Shown one piece after another: positions 1 to 9,096 of a stretch of 64,000 nucleotides of DNA (its first letter is position 1; the number at the start of each line of letters is the position of its first letter). The stretch spans positions 124,001 through 188,000 of the forward strand of contig NZ_JASHJI010000011.1 of assembly GCF_030733265.1 (NCBI RefSeq), in the 5' to 3' direction. The position numbers were made by a program, and so were the translations under genes. This DNA is from Roseibium sp. MMSF_3412 (lineage in GTDB: Bacteria; Pseudomonadota; Alphaproteobacteria; Rhizobiales; Stappiaceae). The notes under the pieces are model-generated. The model had not been told where the DNA came from. It saw only the letters and a program-made list of their open reading frames with translations, and did not search any database.

Positions 1-239
1 TGCTTGGCGGCAATCGGGTCCGCGAAAGCATCAATGCCGCAGATCCTCACGGCGCCCGCATCGGCCTCCAGCAAGCCGGCCACCATCCGCAACGTCGTCG
101 TTTTGCCGGCGCCGTTGGGACCCAGCAACGCGTAGAACTCACCTGCACGCACCGTCAACGAGAGGTCGTTGACAGCCGGTTCGCTGAAGCGCTTGTGCAG
201 ATTGAGAATGTCGAGGGCAACGGGACTGGCGGACGGCAT
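1..239 (-). CDS. ABC transporter ATP-binding protein (N-terminal part, cut by window edge)
   Basis: Only the first 79 codons are present; the gene continues beyond base 1. The visible part has the start of an ABC ATPase domain: a short beta strand region followed by a Walker A motif, GPNGAGKTT, at about residues 40-48. It would hydrolyse ATP to power an import or export permease in the inner membrane. The spacing from start to Walker A fits the ABC-2/multidrug type (CcmA-like), but the signature and Walker B motifs are outside the window, so the substrate class is open. The start is the ATG at 239, reading left. The upstream 365 bp separate it from a divergent OmpA-domain gene. Confidence 0.85.
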   Translation of the reverse strand, partial: MPSASPVALDILNLHKRFSEPAVNDLSLTVRAGEFYALLGPNGAGKTTTLRMVAGLLEADAGAVRICGIDAFADPIAAK

Positions 240-604
240 CTAGCTCTCGTCTACAGGGGGTTTCCGCCAGCATACCGGAGGGACCTTTCGGTAACGTAAA
301 ACACGGCAATGTGCGACGGGCTCCGGTTCTGCCGGCGCGCGCCAAGGTCCAGCCGGCATCACGACAGCCGCGCAAGTGATACCCGTGAAATAGAGCGCCT
401 GTCCGGTTCGGTTCTTCACACAACGCAACCAAGTCTGCGCGGGCACGGACGTTCTATGAAGACAAATTGTCATCTGTTTTCTTCAAGACGCAAGTATCTG
501 ACTCTGCATTATCTTTTCTCAGCCGGCTTTGTACCGCCCTTGAACCGGGGAAACCGTGCCCCCATGTGACCGGCATTAAGTTAGTTTATTTTTGGATTGT
601 TAAA
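240..604. other. Intergenic region between divergent genes
   Basis: This stretch lies between the ABC ATPase gene reading left and the OmpA-domain gene reading right, so it should hold both promoters. Frames that are open here have no protein-like composition or ribosome binding site. The right end becomes AT-rich just before 605. I see no repeat or RNA gene. Confidence 0.5.
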
Positions 605-1525
605 ATGGATTGGAAAACAGAGCTTTCTTCGCGCTGGGCGATTGCGCCCGTGCGGTCGTTTTCGGGTGGTGAAATCATCACCGCCGGATTTTACCACTAC
701 AAGCTGCGCAACAGGGACACCAACGACGTCTGCACGATCGCGTTTTACGGGATCGGCGGAGGCCTGTCGGTCGTTCCGGCAGCCTATTCTGAGAACCTCA
801 GGTACTACTACAAGAACCTGCGGTCGAAGCGCCCGACCAGCTTCCAGGATCTCAATCTGCGCCGGGCCCAGCTGGTCATCGGCTCCATCCAGGCGCTGAG
901 CGGGCAGAACGCATCGGGTTTCGTGCTGAACATCCTCGATGGGTATTCCGGCTACTCCAAACCGCTCATGGTCTACAAATCGATCAGCGGTTCGGGCGAC
1001 TTTGGCTATGAAGACAGCATAGGCACACCGACCGCCGGCATCGATATTCACGACGGTCTCATCCACGTGAAGTGGGATGAGGTTGAACGCGGCCTGCCCG
1101 ACCACGATGACCCGATCGCGCCCGAATGGAACGACCCGGTGATCCCTTACGAAGATCCGCCTGCCCCGCCGCCCCGCGGCAAGAAAAAAGTGCGTCTGGA
1201 GGCAGATGTGCTGTTCGGCTTCGACCGTCACGATCTGCGTCCGGAAGCCATATCCCGGCTCGGGGCGGTCGCCTACGAGATCAACAAGCGCACAGCGCCC
1301 AACGTCACGATCGAAGGACATGCCGATTCCACGGGCAGGCCCGGCTACAACGAGCGGCTGTCGCGCCGACGCGCCGAAGCGGTCAAGAACTGGTTTGTCA
1401 GCAAGGGTGTCTACAACGCGCCCCGTTTTTCTGTGGTCGGCAAGGGCGAGGAAGAGCCGGTCGCCGACAACAAGACACCGGCCGGCCGCGCGCAGAACCG
1501 GCGCGTCGAGATCACGATCGAATAG
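605..1525 (+). CDS. OmpA-family C-terminal (peptidoglycan-binding) domain protein
   Basis: A 306-residue protein whose last ~110 residues form an OmpA C-terminal domain (PF00691 type): a beta strand with VLFGFDRHDLRP, then the helix-loop TIEGHADSTGRPGYNERLS and the final strand RRVEITIE. In the family this fold binds meso-diaminopimelate of peptidoglycan. The N-terminal ~180 residues match nothing I recognise and there is no signal peptide or lipobox, which is odd for an OmpA-domain protein. A proline-rich linker (PPAPPPRGKKK) joins the two parts. The ATG at 605 is chosen because upstream sequence in frame is not protein-like; no good Shine-Dalgarno is visible, so the start is uncertain. The protein might be a cytosolic or secretion-system-associated OmpA protein. 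Confidence 0.8.
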   Translation: MDWKTELSSRWAIAPVRSFSGGEIITAGFYHYKLRNRDTNDVCTIAFYGIGGGLSVVPAAYSENLRYYYKNLRSKRPTSFQDLNLRRAQLVIGSIQALSGQNASGFVLNILDGYSGYSKPLMVYKSISGSGDFGYEDSIGTPTAGIDIHDGLIHVKWDEVERGLPDHDDPIAPEWNDPVIPYEDPPAPPPRGKKKVRLEADVLFGFDRHDLRPEAISRLGAVAYEINKRTAPNVTIEGHADSTGRPGYNERLSRRRAEAVKNWFVSKGVYNAPRFSVVGKGEEEPVADNKTPAGRAQNRRVEITIE

Positions 1526-1603
1526 GGGTGATGCCAGAGAACGGCATCGCTTCTTGCACTCGACGCCGGTGAAAGACGAAGTTCGCTTCTCGTAGGTCCG
1601 TCA

Positions 1604-2752
1604 TCACCCCCGGCCTGCGAGACCGGCGTCGATGCGCAACCAGATAGCGTCCAGATCCGCGTACATGTTGGCGGCGACCTGACGAACCCAGGCTTCTCCG
1701 GCGATATTCGTGCGCGAGGCAACGGGGCCCAGCCTGGACAGAATTTCCTCCGTTGATGCTTTTCTCGGACGCCAGTTGAGAACACCGGTTTCAGGCACCT
1801 GTTTCAGCTCCGCGCGCGGGTCAGCGGCGAGCCGTGCAGCCAGTTTCTCCGACAAGGCCATCAAATGCTCGATGCGCCCGGCAATGCCTTCATGTCCCCA
1901 GGCGAGAAGCGTGCCGAGAAGCGCAACACCCGAAGCACCTCGTGATCCTTGAACGCCAACGTTAGGCGCTGCGAGGTAGGAGCTGCCGAAGCTGATCGTT
2001 TCCTGCGCCTTTGGATCCTTGAAAAGGATAATCGCGGAGTCCTTTGGCTGGAACAGCCATTTGTGCGCCGACACCGAAACGCTGTCCGCGTGTCCGGTAC
2101 CCGAGAGCCGGTCGGCGTATTTCGTCAGAAGCATTGGCCCGGCCCAGGCGGCATCCACATGCACCCAGGATGGGCCATCATTGTGATGCCTCTGGCTGCC
2201 CGCAAGACCCAGATCATCGATCACACCCCGGCCCGTTGTGCCCGCGGTCAGGACAAGAACGGCATCTTTCAGGTCCGACAGGAGACCAATGTCCATGCGG
2301 CCGGTTTCGGTGACGGCGACACTTTCGCACGGAAGACCGAGAATGTGGGCACTCTTGGGTATCGAGACATGGGCGTCGGCCGAGGCGACCACCCGCTTTG
2401 CGCCGTGTTCGCGCGCGCACCAGAGCGCGGCAAGGTTGGCGATGGTCGAGCCGGCGCACATGTGTCCGGCATTCATTCCGAAAAACGGCGAGAGCCATTT
2501 GACGACCAGATCCTCCGCCTCGGTCGCAAACGGGCTCAGGTCCGGATGCAGCAGGTTCTGGTTGAACTCCGCGTTCAGCCCCGCCAGACGCGCGGCGACT
2601 CCGGACGGAGCCGGATCCATATGGGCGAAGGCATCGGGCCGGTCAAGTTGAGCCGAGCGCGCCCGCACCCAACTGCTGACCAGCTCAAAAGCAGCCGTGT
2701 CGCCTATGCCGCGCGCAGGGATCTCGTCGTCAAGGGCAATTGTTTCTGACAT
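1604..2752 (-). CDS. PLP-dependent group II decarboxylase-like protein
   Basis: A 382-residue fold-type I PLP enzyme of the aromatic-amino-acid/glutamate decarboxylase group. Visible elements are the ring-stacking His in SADAHVS (~H128), the Asp of HVDAAW (~D200) and the Schiff-base Lys in SVSAHKW (K231). Members usually have 450-500 residues, so this is a short form, with a reduced C-terminal domain. Substrates in the family include aromatic amino acids, glutamate, diaminobutyrate and cysteine sulfinate; the sequence does not tell me which. It stands alone, with the chemoreceptor gene behind it on the same strand about 300 bp upstream. An aminotransferase-like or aldolase-like activity is possible in short members. 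Confidence 0.8.
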   Translation of the reverse strand: MSETIALDDEIPARGIGDTAAFELVSSWVRARSAQLDRPDAFAHMDPAPSGVAARLAGLNAEFNQNLLHPDLSPFATEAEDLVVKWLSPFFGMNAGHMCAGSTIANLAALWCAREHGAKRVVASADAHVSIPKSAHILGLPCESVAVTETGRMDIGLLSDLKDAVLVLTAGTTGRGVIDDLGLAGSQRHHNDGPSWVHVDAAWAGPMLLTKYADRLSGTGHADSVSVSAHKWLFQPKDSAIILFKDPKAQETISFGSSYLAAPNVGVQGSRGASGVALLGTLLAWGHEGIAGRIEHLMALSEKLAARLAADPRAELKQVPETGVLNWRPRKASTEEILSRLGPVASRTNIAGEAWVRQVAANMYADLDAIWLRIDAGLAGRG

Positions 2753-3054
2753 GTGATTTTTTCACAGATCCCGGGCCAACAAATTCAACCCATTTTTTGC
2801 AGTTTCGCGTCGTGTTTGCGAGCAATTTCTACATCATCGCGACAGCCTGGATTATGCCCACCGGGCGACCCTCAGGTTGGCTATGCAGCGCCGTCGCGCG
2901 GTACAAAACATGTCGCTCTCGCCGGCAAGGGGATTATCGGCAGGTGCGTCCAGGAACTGTATGAGCGGCGCCTGCGCGTGTACACACGAAAACGGTCTGT
3001 TGCCCTGAATGGGGAACGTGTCCGCAAACGACGCTTCGAAAGGGCTGCATGTCC
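2753..3054. other. Intergenic region upstream of the PLP decarboxylase gene
   Basis: This 302 bp stretch carries the 3' flank of the chemoreceptor gene and the promoter of the decarboxylase gene, both on the minus strand. I see no hairpin with a T-run, repeat or small gene in it. Confidence 0.4.
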
Positions 3055-5196
3055 TCAGGCGGCGGCGACCTCGTTCAGGAAAGCCGCGACCGCGCCGTTG
3101 AGCGTCCTGAGTTTTTCCGATGCGTTCCTTGTGGCCTCGTCAACGATGCAGGCGGAGTCGGATGTCGTCTCGACGGCGGAGTTGACGTTGGACATGTTTC
3201 CGCTTGCGGCGCTCGTCCCGCTCGACGCTTCGGCAGCACTGCGGCTGATCTCGCCCGTCGCCGCGTCCTGTTCCTGCACGGCCGCAGCGATGGTCGCCGT
3301 GTTCTCGTTGGCCTTGATCATGATGTCGGCAACACCCTGGATCGCGTTTACGGCCTGTTCCGTGGCGGTCTGGATTTCGGATATCTGATTGGAAATGTCG
3401 TCCGTCGCCCTGGAGGTTTGTGTCGCAAGTTCCTTGACCTCGGCGGCGACGACGGCAAACCCCCTGCCCGCTTCACCGGCCCGCGCAGCTTCGATCGTCG
3501 CGTTGAGCGCAAGCAGGTTCGTCTGTTCGGCGATCCCCTGAATGAGATCGATCACCTCGCCGATGCGCGCGGAACCCGACGACAGCATCTCCATCTTTTC
3601 GGTGCTGATCCTGGTGCGGTCCGTGGCGTCGGCAATCACCTTGGATGTCTCTTCGACGCGGCGTCCGATCTCCGAAATCGAGGATGACAGCTCTTCAGTT
3701 GCGGCGGCCACGGTCTGGACATTGCCCGACGCGCGGGTTGTCGCGGTGGCTGCATTGGCAACCTCACCGGCTGCGTTGCCGGCCGTCTCCATCAGTTCCG
3801 AGGCATTTGTCTGCATGTCAGCCATCGAGGCTTCGACACCGGAAAGAAGTTCCGATGACCGATCCCTGAAACTTGCAATGAGGGACTCGACCCGGTGCTG
3901 ACGTTCGCTGCGCTGCCGCTCTTCCTCTTCGCGCGCCCGGGCAAGGCGCGCCTGTTCGGCAACGCCATCCCGGAAACCGGCGATCGCTGAGGCAATTTCA
4001 CCGATCTCATCCTTCCGGTTTGCCTCGGCGAACGCGACATCGACATCCCCGCCTGCAAGTCTGACGGCGCTTTGAACCAGCCTGCCGACAGGCACCGTGA
4101 TCGCGCGCGCTGCAAAAAGACCAACACACGTCATGATGACCAGAATGATCGAACAGATGACGGCGATCTGAACACCCAGCTGCCTGGCCGGAAGTTGCAC
4201 TTCGGATGCTGCTTCAACCGCGACAACGGCCATTTTCGTGCCATGAAACTCAAGCGGTGCGGAGGCTGCAATGAAATCCTGGCCGCGGAAGCTGTCAAGA
4301 TGCCCATGGCCGACGTTTCCGGAAAGGGCTGCATCAACAATATCACCATCCAGTCGCGCCTGCAGGATATCGTTTTCATCGGGCGTCTTATTCGAATCGT
4401 TCCGGAACAGTCTGTCCGAACCGACCAGGATCGCCTCACCCGTTTCGCCGAACCCGGACGGGTCCGACATGACGGCGTTGATGTTGTCGATCGGCATCTG
4501 GAAAACAAGAACGCCAAGCGTTTCTATGCCGTTCCTGACGGGCATCGATATGAAACTCGCAGGCGCGCCTGCGCTCGGGGCATAGGGCTTGAAGTCAAAA
4601 AAGTGGATACTTTCGCTGTCCCCGTTCAGGGCGGCACGGAAAGCATTGCCGAGATCGGTTTCGCTGTATTCTCCGGTCATGAGATTGGTTGCATAGTCCA
4701 GTTCCTTGAACACCGTGTAGATCAGCGAGCCATCGGGCGAGAAGAGAAAGATGTCGTAATAGCCGCGTGTCTTGAGCATCTCGCGAAACCAGCCGTGATA
4801 GCGTTCGTGGACCACGTCATAGGGTGTGTTTCCAGCGCTCAGCAGGGCATCCTTTTCCCCGAGCGGATGCGGATTGTCATGAATATAGGCTTTCTGGAGA
4901 ACCCGCCCCGGATTTCCGTCAATCGTCTGCCACGCGCTCTCGAAATCGAGAAGGGCGGCGCTGACAAAAGGGCTCGCCGCAGTCACGGTGAGGTCCATGC
5001 CGATACCTTCAAGATAATTCTTGAGGCCCGCAGCACGGGCGCTCGCCAGGGCAGTCAGCCGTTCATCCGCCTGTTTCTCGATATTCGATACGCTGAACCA
5101 GTAGCCCAGCGCACCGACAAAGATGGCGGCAAAGACCGAACAGCCCGAAATAATCGCGGGCAGGCGAAAGTTCAGCTTTGAAAAATTGAAACTCAT
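3055..5196 (-). CDS. Methyl-accepting chemotaxis protein with Cache-type sensor
   Basis: A 713-residue transmembrane chemoreceptor. The order is: TM1 (~residues 13-35), a ~310-residue periplasmic region that looks like a double Cache sensor, TM2 (~345-368), a HAMP domain with the ITVPVGRL start (~370-425), then the long coiled-coil signalling domain. The hairpin tip that binds CheA/CheW is clear: [20 protein letters not shown], then [11 protein letters not shown]. It reports periplasmic ligands to the CheA kinase. No C-terminal CheR-binding pentapeptide is seen; the protein ends NEVAAA. It is a lone receptor with no che genes around. The ligand cannot be read from the sequence. Confidence 0.95.
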   Translation of the reverse strand: MSFNFSKLNFRLPAIISGCSVFAAIFVGALGYWFSVSNIEKQADERLTALASARAAGLKNYLEGIGMDLTVTAASPFVSAALLDFESAWQTIDGNPGRVLQKAYIHDNPHPLGEKDALLSAGNTPYDVVHERYHGWFREMLKTRGYYDIFLFSPDGSLIYTVFKELDYATNLMTGEYSETDLGNAFRAALNGDSESIHFFDFKPYAPSAGAPASFISMPVRNGIETLGVLVFQMPIDNINAVMSDPSGFGETGEAILVGSDRLFRNDSNKTPDENDILQARLDGDIVDAALSGNVGHGHLDSFRGQDFIAASAPLEFHGTKMAVVAVEAASEVQLPARQLGVQIAVICSIILVIMTCVGLFAARAITVPVGRLVQSAVRLAGGDVDVAFAEANRKDEIGEIASAIAGFRDGVAEQARLARAREEEERQRSERQHRVESLIASFRDRSSELLSGVEASMADMQTNASELMETAGNAAGEVANAATATTRASGNVQTVAAATEELSSSISEIGRRVEETSKVIADATDRTRISTEKMEMLSSGSARIGEVIDLIQGIAEQTNLLALNATIEAARAGEAGRGFAVVAAEVKELATQTSRATDDISNQISEIQTATEQAVNAIQGVADIMIKANENTATIAAAVQEQDAATGEISRSAAEASSGTSAASGNMSNVNSAVETTSDSACIVDEATRNASEKLRTLNGAVAAFLNEVAAA

Positions 5197-5372
5197 CTCA
5201 CGATTCCAAGTTTTTGTCCTTATTTTTGTTTTTCTATTCTTTTTATTTTCAAATAGTTAATGATTTTATATTTGTTTTTACTGCTTCAATACTATTAATG
5301 ATGCAATTTGCGCAAGAGCAATTACATACACAAAATCTGCAATTGGACGGAGGCCGCGGCAGCTGCGGCCAT

Positions 5373-6290
5373 TCACTTTGCGGGTCGCCGGTTGCCGGCT
5401 GCGGAAATGAACCAGTCCCTGACCCGCTGCGCATTCTCGCTGAGCGGACGCGCTTTCGACCAGACAAGGTAAAACCCCATACCGGTGTGCCAGCTCCATT
5501 CCGGGCGCGCGCTTAGCAGATTGTTGGCGACTAGGTCGGCGGCCAGATGGTTCCATCCGAATGCAAAACCTTCACCCGAGATTGCGGCATTCAGAACAAG
5601 GGCGTAGTCGTTCAGCCTGAGGCCCGACGGCGGGATCGTCACCTTGCAGTTCTGTGCCTCGAACCAATCCTTCCATCCGGGCCGTTCGCGCACCGGCTCC
5701 TCCAGATGGATCAGCGTCGCGGCGACAATGTCTTCCTTGCAGCCGAGACCGGTTCTTTGCATCAAGCCCGGACTGGCGATCGGATAGATGACTTCCGGTG
5801 CGATCAAAAAGGCATGACAGCCCGGCCAGTGCCCGTCTCCGCGCCGAACGGCCAGGGAAATGCCCTCTTCGTCAATATCCGGTTCCCGGTCGCTCGATTG
5901 AAGACGCAGGTCGATTTCGGGATAGAGATCGCGCAATGTTCTGAGGCGCGGCATCATCCAATAGGTGTTGAAGGCCGTCGATGCGCACAGGGTGACAATC
6001 GCGTTTCTGGCTTCCGACTGCACGGCGCGGGTCGCTTCGAGAATCTGGTTCAGCGCCTTCGACACCTCGGCATAGTAACTTGCCCCGACCGGCGTCAACT
6101 CGATCTTCTTGTGCGACCTGAGGAACAACGGCGTGCCAAGGGCCTGTTCGAGCTGTTTGATTGCCGCACTGACTGCCGGCTGCTGAACATTGAGCTCCGA
6201 TGCCGCCCGGGTAAAGGATCCATGGCGTGCCGCCGCCTCAAAAATGAGAATGTAGCGCGGAGATCCAACGATTTTCCAAAGGCTTTGCAT
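5373..6290 (-). CDS. LysR-family transcriptional regulator (GcvA-like)
   Basis: A 305-residue LysR regulator. The N-terminal winged helix-turn-helix (residues ~8-67) includes AARHGSFTRAASELNVQQPA and LEQALGTPLF; the rest is the periplasmic-binding-like effector domain. It is divergent from the first mttB-family gene (start 6386) and very likely controls it. A perfect 13-bp inverted repeat (6280-6312) covers its own start codon, which fits autoregulation. The ligand is unknown; the context suggests a methylated amine. Confidence 0.9.
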   Translation of the reverse strand: MQSLWKIVGSPRYILIFEAAARHGSFTRAASELNVQQPAVSAAIKQLEQALGTPLFLRSHKKIELTPVGASYYAEVSKALNQILEATRAVQSEARNAIVTLCASTAFNTYWMMPRLRTLRDLYPEIDLRLQSSDREPDIDEEGISLAVRRGDGHWPGCHAFLIAPEVIYPIASPGLMQRTGLGCKEDIVAATLIHLEEPVRERPGWKDWFEAQNCKVTIPPSGLRLNDYALVLNAAISGEGFAFGWNHLAADLVANNLLSARPEWSWHTGMGFYLVWSKARPLSENAQRVRDWFISAAGNRRPAK

Positions 6291-6312
6291 AATGTCAGTT
6301 TATGCAAAGCCT
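6280..6312. promoter_or_regulatory. Perfect 13-bp inverted repeat over the LysR start codon
   Basis: Arms at 6280-6292 (AGGCTTTGCATAA) and 6300-6312 (TTATGCAAAGCCT) are exact reverse complements with a 7-base spacer. The core ATAA-N7-TTAT has the T-N11-A form of LysR sites. The left arm includes the first codons of the lysR gene. A T-run (GATTTTTTTC) follows the right arm on the plus strand, so the element could also act as a terminator for plus-strand transcripts. Confidence 0.6.
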
Positions 6313-6385
6313 GATTTTTTTCAATCGTCACAAGCCGGATCGCGCGCACTAGCCTTGACGCATCGGACCTGTGAAAGGCAAGCCC

Positions 6386-7900
6386 ATGGCCAGACGCGCA
6401 CGCGCTGCGCGCGGACGCAGCGCGACTAGTAAACCGGACGCTCCGTTCATCAGGCGCGTCCTGCCTGACATGAACCTCCTTGACGAAGAACAGGTCGTGG
6501 CGCTCGAAGCGCAGGTCGACTGGATATTCGAAGAGGTCGGCGTCGCCTTCCGCGACGACCCCGAGGCCTTGCGGATCTGGCGTGAGGCCGGTGCGCGGCT
6601 CGATGGCGATCTCGTGCGCGCAGACGCCGACTTTATCCGCACGCTTTGCCGCGAGGCACCTCGCGAATTCACACAAGTCGCGCGAAACCGGGAAAGGTCG
6701 GTGACGATCGGCGGCACCAATCAGGTGTTCGCACCGGTCTATGGATCGCCCTTCGTGCGCGACCTGGAAGGCGGACGCAGATATGGCGACATGGCGAGCT
6801 TCGAGAAACTCGTAAAGCTCACCTACATGCACCCCTATCTGCATCACGGCGGTTTCGTGACCTGCGAACCCTGCGATGTCCCGGTGTCGAAACGCCACCT
6901 CGACATGCTGTTCGCCCACATGACCTTGAGCGATAAGCCGCATCTCGGGGCCATCACAGAAATGAGCCGGGCCGAAGACAGCGTCGCCATGGCCGAGATC
7001 GTTTTCGGGCGCGAGGTGATGGACAGAGAATGTGTCATCATGGGCAACGTCAACACCAACTCGCCACTGCTGGTGGACAAGGTGGTGAGCGAAGCCGTGC
7101 GCGTTTATTGCGGACGCGGACAGGGGATCGTTGTCGTACCGTTTATCCTGTCCGGCGCCATGGGGCCGGTTTCAACGGCGGCCTCCATTTCACAGGCCAT
7201 GGCGGAGGCGATGATGGTGTGCGCATTCTCGCAGTTGATCCGGCCGGGCGCGCCTTTTGTCCTCGGTAACTTTCTAAGTTCCATGAGCCTGAAGAGCGGA
7301 GCCCCGACATTCGGCATGCCGGAGCCGGTCGTCTCCAACTATGCCATCGGACAGCTCGCGCGCCGGGCGGGATTGCCGCTCAGATGCGGCGGCTCGCTGA
7401 CCGCATCGAAAATCGAAGATGCCCAGGCCGCCTATGAAAGTGCCGACAGCATGCATTCGACCATGCTGGCCGGAGCGAACTTCGTTCTGCATGCGGCGGG
7501 CTGGCTGGAAGGCGGGCTGTGCACGGGGTTTGAGAAACTGATCATGGATGCCGACAGGCTTGGCTCTTACCAGAAGGTCCTTTCGGGCGGTCTCGATACG
7601 TCGGATGAAGCATTTGCGCGCGACGCCTACAGCGAAATCGGACCGGGCGGGCACTTCCTCGGGTCGGCACACACCATGCGGAACTACCAGACAGCATTTT
7701 ACGAACCCCGGCTGTCGGACAGCGAAAACGTGGAAAGCTGGGAGGAAGGCGGATCGAAGGACATGCGCCAGCGTGCATTCGAGCGCTGGCAGGCCATGCT
7801 GGAGGAGTACCAGCCTCCGGCGATGGACCCAGCGACACGCGAAGAACTCGAAGTCTTTGTTGCACGCCGGAAAGAAGAGCTGCCCGATGCCTGGTATTAA
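6386..7900 (+). CDS. Trimethylamine methyltransferase (MttB) superfamily protein, first copy
   Basis: A 504-residue TIM-barrel protein of the MttB superfamily. Such enzymes move a methyl group from a quaternary or tertiary amine to the cobalt of a partner corrinoid protein. The frame has no internal amber codon, so this is a non-pyrrolysine member; characterised relatives act on glycine betaine (MtgB), proline betaine (MtpB) or carnitine (MtcB). Family landmarks include MSLKSGAPTFGMPEP and GPGGHFLGSAHT, which align with MSMKSGAPMAGTPE and GPGGHYLGHPHT in the second copy at 19570-21117. The ATG at 6386 has AAAGG upstream; a GTG at 6371 is the alternative. It overlaps the next gene by 14 bp, so the two are co-translated. 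No corrinoid protein gene is adjacent. Confidence 0.9.
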   Translation: MARRARAARGRSATSKPDAPFIRRVLPDMNLLDEEQVVALEAQVDWIFEEVGVAFRDDPEALRIWREAGARLDGDLVRADADFIRTLCREAPREFTQVARNRERSVTIGGTNQVFAPVYGSPFVRDLEGGRRYGDMASFEKLVKLTYMHPYLHHGGFVTCEPCDVPVSKRHLDMLFAHMTLSDKPHLGAITEMSRAEDSVAMAEIVFGREVMDRECVIMGNVNTNSPLLVDKVVSEAVRVYCGRGQGIVVVPFILSGAMGPVSTAASISQAMAEAMMVCAFSQLIRPGAPFVLGNFLSSMSLKSGAPTFGMPEPVVSNYAIGQLARRAGLPLRCGGSLTASKIEDAQAAYESADSMHSTMLAGANFVLHAAGWLEGGLCTGFEKLIMDADRLGSYQKVLSGGLDTSDEAFARDAYSEIGPGGHFLGSAHTMRNYQTAFYEPRLSDSENVESWEEGGSKDMRQRAFERWQAMLEEYQPPAMDPATREELEVFVARRKEELPDAWY

Positions 7901-9062
7901 GATCACCGGCCTCAAGGCAACGCCGGTCAACATCCCCCTGGAAAAACCGATGTGGTGGACTGGCGGCCACTATCCGGGCACGTCGAAAACCATCATCGAG
8001 GTGCAGACCGACCAGGGCCTCACCGGCCTCGGCGAAGCCCCGTCCGTTGATGTTCTGACGACGATCCGGCACATGGGCGAGCGGTTGATCGGCGCGGATC
8101 CGCTCGATATCGCCGGATGCGAAAGCCTGTGTGTTCCACCCTGGCAGATCGTGCAGAACACCGATGACAGTTCCGTCGTGAAAGCGTTCGGCGCGATCGA
8201 GATTGCCTTGTGGGACCTGCGGGGGAAGGTGTCGGATGAGCCGCTTTACAAGCTGCTCGGCGGGGCCGTGCGCAAGGAAATCCCGTTCACCGAGTATTTT
8301 GCCTTTCGGGCCGGCGGCGAAACGAGCCCCGGGGAGATAGCCGACTATTGCCTGCGCATGCGTGAGGAGCACGGTGCAACCATGTTCGAGGGCAAGCTGA
8401 TCCTCGGAGATCCGAAGCTCGAGATCGATACGGTCAAGGCCCTGCGCGCAGCACTCGGGCCGAACGACATGCTGCGGCTGGACAGCAACATGCAATGGTC
8501 GCTGCCGAGTGCGATCCGGATCTTCCGGGAGATCGAACCCTACGATATCCGCAACTATGAAGACCCGGTCGCGACCTTCGAGGAAATGGCGGAACTGCGC
8601 AAACACTCCTCGATCCGACTGTCAACGCATGTTCCGGACATCCGCCGCGCCGTCAGCCTGGGAGCACCGGATTACATCGTAACCAATTTCGCCGTGCTGG
8701 GCGGCATTGCCCGGACCGTCCGGTTCATCGGCGCCTGCGAGGCAATGGGCGTCGGCTTCTGGTGTTACTCGGGAGATGCGGGCATCGCCACTGCAGGTTA
8801 CCTGCACATGTCGGCGGCAATGCCCTGGATCACCGAACCGAGCCAGTCCTTGTTCCGCTGGCAGGTCGGCGATGTCATCGAGGGCGGTCCCTTTCGCCAG
8901 ACCAATGACGTGATTGCCGTGCCCGAGGGTCCGGGGCTTGGTGTCACCCTCGACCGCAGCGCCCTCGCCCACTGGCACAGGCACTTCACCGAGAACGGGC
9001 CTCTCGATCATTTTCATGATCCGGACATGCCGGGCCGGTTCCGAAGACTGCCGCTGAATTGA
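7887..9062 (+). CDS. Enolase-superfamily enzyme (mandelate racemase/glucarate dehydratase type)
   Basis: A 391-residue mandelate racemase/muconate-lactonising family protein with the capping domain (~1-130) and the barrel. Metal ligands D199 (RLDSN) and E225 (NYEDP) are visible, as is K170 in the FEGKL strand. Where glucarate dehydratases have an Asn in ATNM this protein has STHV (246-249), and the usual His-containing SHSNNH is replaced by CYSGDAG (293-299). It therefore looks like a subgroup with a changed active site; dehydration, racemisation or epimerisation of an acid are all possible. It overlaps the MttB gene upstream, so its substrate is probably a methylated amino acid or a product of demethylation. 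The ATG at 7887 is chosen because the domain begins there. Confidence 0.85.
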   Translation: MPGIKITGLKATPVNIPLEKPMWWTGGHYPGTSKTIIEVQTDQGLTGLGEAPSVDVLTTIRHMGERLIGADPLDIAGCESLCVPPWQIVQNTDDSSVVKAFGAIEIALWDLRGKVSDEPLYKLLGGAVRKEIPFTEYFAFRAGGETSPGEIADYCLRMREEHGATMFEGKLILGDPKLEIDTVKALRAALGPNDMLRLDSNMQWSLPSAIRIFREIEPYDIRNYEDPVATFEEMAELRKHSSIRLSTHVPDIRRAVSLGAPDYIVTNFAVLGGIARTVRFIGACEAMGVGFWCYSGDAGIATAGYLHMSAAMPWITEPSQSLFRWQVGDVIEGGPFRQTNDVIAVPEGPGLGVTLDRSALAHWHRHFTENGPLDHFHDPDMPGRFRRLPLN

Positions 9063-9096
9063 AACGCCCGCCAGGCAGCACCGCCGCCTTTCCGGC

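Noticed and set aside
4072..5181. A 369-codon plus-strand frame opposite the chemoreceptor gene.
   Set aside because: The chemoreceptor on the minus strand has all expected domains; the other frame has none.
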